A stretch of 5,924 bases of DNA from an uncultured Zetaproteobacteria bacterium (GTDB lineage: Bacteria > Pseudomonadota > Zetaproteobacteria > Mariprofundales > Mariprofundaceae): contig CAMZLX010000014.1 of assembly GCA_947311795.1 (NCBI GenBank), positions 1 to 5,924 on the forward strand, in the 5' to 3' direction. The notes under the pieces are model-generated. The model ran no database searches. It was not told the DNA's origin and saw nothing but the letters and a program-made list of their open reading frames with translations. The position numbers and the translations under genes were made by a program. The stretch's first letter is position 1, and the number at the start of each line of letters is the position of its first letter. Shown here piece after piece: positions 4,562 to 5,924 of the stretch.

Positions 4562-5924
4562 TGATGAATAGTGAACAAATTGCTGCGCGCCGCAGATTGG
4601 AAGCTGTGATGGCGTTCGTTGGGCTGGGTCTATTGCTTATGGTGGTGAGAGCCGTTGACCTGCAATGGTTGCAGGGTGAAAAGTTGGCTAAGGCTGCGGA
4701 TAGCCAACGTATTCGCCAATTTGAAGTGGCTGCGCCACGCGGTAATATTGTAGATAGAAGTGGGCGCACGCTTTCAGAAAGTGTGGAAGTGCCATCGGTT
4801 GCGGCTGTCGCTTCCGATTTGAAAACTGAGGATTTAGCTAAGCTTGCATTGGCTTTGCATATGCCATTATCAAAACTTCAGAAGCGTATTGGTAAACGCA
4901 AAGGTTTTGTGTGGTTATCGCGTCAAGTGTCTCCACAAATTGCCAAACAAGTGCAAGACTTGAATTTGGCAGGGGTGCGCATTGAAAAAGAATGGCGCAG
5001 ATATTTCCCGTATGGTCCAGAAACGGGACACTTGCTTGGGTTTGTGGGTATCGATAACCATGGTTTGGAAGGACTGGAGCTTGCGTTTAACAGTAGGCTT
5101 TCAGGTCAGTCGGGTAAAGTGCAACTGCGCAAAGCAGCCAATGGCATCAAATTACCCGGGCAGACTTGGATAAAACAACCGCAACACGGCCAAGATTTAA
5201 GCTTAAACTTGGATATTGGTGTGCAAAGTATTGCGTATGCCGCCCTTGCCAACGGCATTCAACGCACAGGTGCCAAAGGCGGTTCTGTGGTGGTGATGAA
5301 TCCACACACAGGGGAAGTCTTGGCGATGACAAGTTGGCCAGGCTTTAATCCCAATTCATTTGGTAAGTATCGTCCTGAAGACTGGCGTAATCGTGTGGTA
5401 ACCGATGTGTTTGAACCCGGTTCCGTGCTTAAGCCATTCACGGTTGCCGCAGCATTATCAACAGGACGTTGGACCACAGATTCATTGATTTATTGCGAGA
5501 ATGGCAAGTTTGAAGTGGCAGGCAAACGGATTAAAGATGACCACCCCGCAGGTTGGATAGATTTGCGTAAGCTTTTGGTTGTATCGAGTAATATTGGTGC
5601 AGCGAAACTGGCTTTGGATATTGGCAAAGAAGATTTGTACGGCGTATTACAAGATGTTGGATTTCATCAGAAAACAGGTATTGGTCTGGGCGGTGAGTCC
5701 AAAGGTTTATTGCCTCCTTTATCTTCTTGGGGTCCTGTGGAAACGGCAAACATTGCATTTGGGCAAGGTGTTGCGGTCACACCCATTCAGCTGGCATCTG
5801 CATTTTCTATTTTTGCCAATGGTGGGGTATATTACCCACCGCAACTGGTAAAAACGGATGTGCCAGAAGAAGGGCACAGGGTAATTTCTGAGCAAGTGGC
5901 GAATGATGTTTTAAATATGTTGGC
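4558..5924 (+). CDS. ftsI: Septal peptidoglycan transpeptidase FtsI/PBP3 (partial at right edge)
   Basis: FtsI cross-links septal peptidoglycan in the periplasm together with the glycosyltransferase FtsW, and is a target of beta-lactams. The window holds 455 codons with no stop; the 3' end lies outside. In order: a short cytoplasmic start, one membrane anchor at about 16-33, the class B dimerisation domain beginning at PRGNIVDRSG (60-69), and the transpeptidase domain with the active-site SxxK tetrad at S289-K292 (FEPGSVLKPF) and the SxN motif at S343-N345 (VSSNIGAAK). The KTG catalytic motif would be expected near codon 475 and so falls past the edge. Three in-frame ATGs (4558, 4561, 4564) compete as starts; the first overlaps the ftsL stop as ATGA and is taken here. 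SpoVD-type or PBP2-type relatives are less likely given the location after ftsL. Confidence 0.96.
   Translation, partial: MMMNSEQIAARRRLEAVMAFVGLGLLLMVVRAVDLQWLQGEKLAKAADSQRIRQFEVAAPRGNIVDRSGRTLSESVEVPSVAAVASDLKTEDLAKLALALHMPLSKLQKRIGKRKGFVWLSRQVSPQIAKQVQDLNLAGVRIEKEWRRYFPYGPETGHLLGFVGIDNHGLEGLELAFNSRLSGQSGKVQLRKAANGIKLPGQTWIKQPQHGQDLSLNLDIGVQSIAYAALANGIQRTGAKGGSVVVMNPHTGEVLAMTSWPGFNPNSFGKYRPEDWRNRVVTDVFEPGSVLKPFTVAAALSTGRWTTDSLIYCENGKFEVAGKRIKDDHPAGWIDLRKLLVVSSNIGAAKLALDIGKEDLYGVLQDVGFHQKTGIGLGGESKGLLPPLSSWGPVETANIAFGQGVAVTPIQLASAFSIFANGGVYYPPQLVKTDVPEEGHRVISEQVANDVLNML

Noticed and set aside
5671..5679. KTG at codons 372-374 of ftsI as the catalytic third motif
   Set aside because: It is only 83 residues after the active Ser and sits in a KTGIGLGGE context, the common TGI-x-L-x-GE segment. 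In E. coli FtsI the true KTG is 187 residues after the Ser, which here would fall past the window edge.
1..5924. Mobile elements, CRISPR, tRNA/rRNA, riboswitch or defence genes
   Set aside because: Apart from 2750-2931, coding sequence covers nearly the whole window, and every gene belongs to a recognised housekeeping or regulatory family. No terminal repeats, transposase motifs, repeat-spacer pattern or cloverleaf were seen.

Overview
The window is ordinary, densely packed bacterial chromosome. It holds the end of a folate-synthesis gene pair, a two-component regulatory system on the opposite strand, and the first four genes of the division and cell wall (dcw) cluster. No mobile element, CRISPR array, tRNA or rRNA was seen. 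The gene content and the order mraZ-rsmH-ftsL-ftsI indicate a Gram-negative bacterium, most likely a proteobacterium. The RsmH carries a four-cysteine insert and FtsL has almost no cytoplasmic tail. Both argue against a typical enteric or pseudomonad-like gammaproteobacterium. A deeper-branching class such as Zetaproteobacteria is possible, but the class cannot be settled from this window.

Left part (1-579, + strand): the last 51 codons of folB, overlapping by ATGA with folK. These encode consecutive steps that make the pterin half of folate. folK ends in a 4-base tail-to-tail overlap with the sensor kinase gene, so no intergenic space separates the two convergent units.

Middle part (576-2749, - strand): an OmpR/PhoB-type response regulator followed 11 bases later by a membrane histidine kinase. 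The closest recognisable types are CusR/CopR and CusS/CopS, but no metal-resistance gene is present. The kinase has a His where the family normally has Thr or Asn four residues after the phosphorylated His.

Intergenic region (2750-2931): the only substantial non-coding stretch, shared by the regulator (leftward) and mraZ (rightward). It holds a good candidate promoter for each direction, a TTGT/ACAA/TTGT array on a 10-base period over the regulator promoter, and GTGGG-type repeats on a 10-base period that match known MraZ operators. The + strand there is strikingly G-rich and C-poor.

Right part (2932-5924, + strand): mraZ, rsmH, ftsL and ftsI, every junction overlapping (1, 7 and 4 bases). 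MraZ probably represses its own operon, RsmH methylates 16S rRNA, FtsL is a divisome scaffold, and FtsI is the septal peptidoglycan transpeptidase, cut by the window edge after 455 codons. No clearly new system was found. The points most worth a second look are the shared control region, the possible leaderless start of the regulator and the altered kinase motif.
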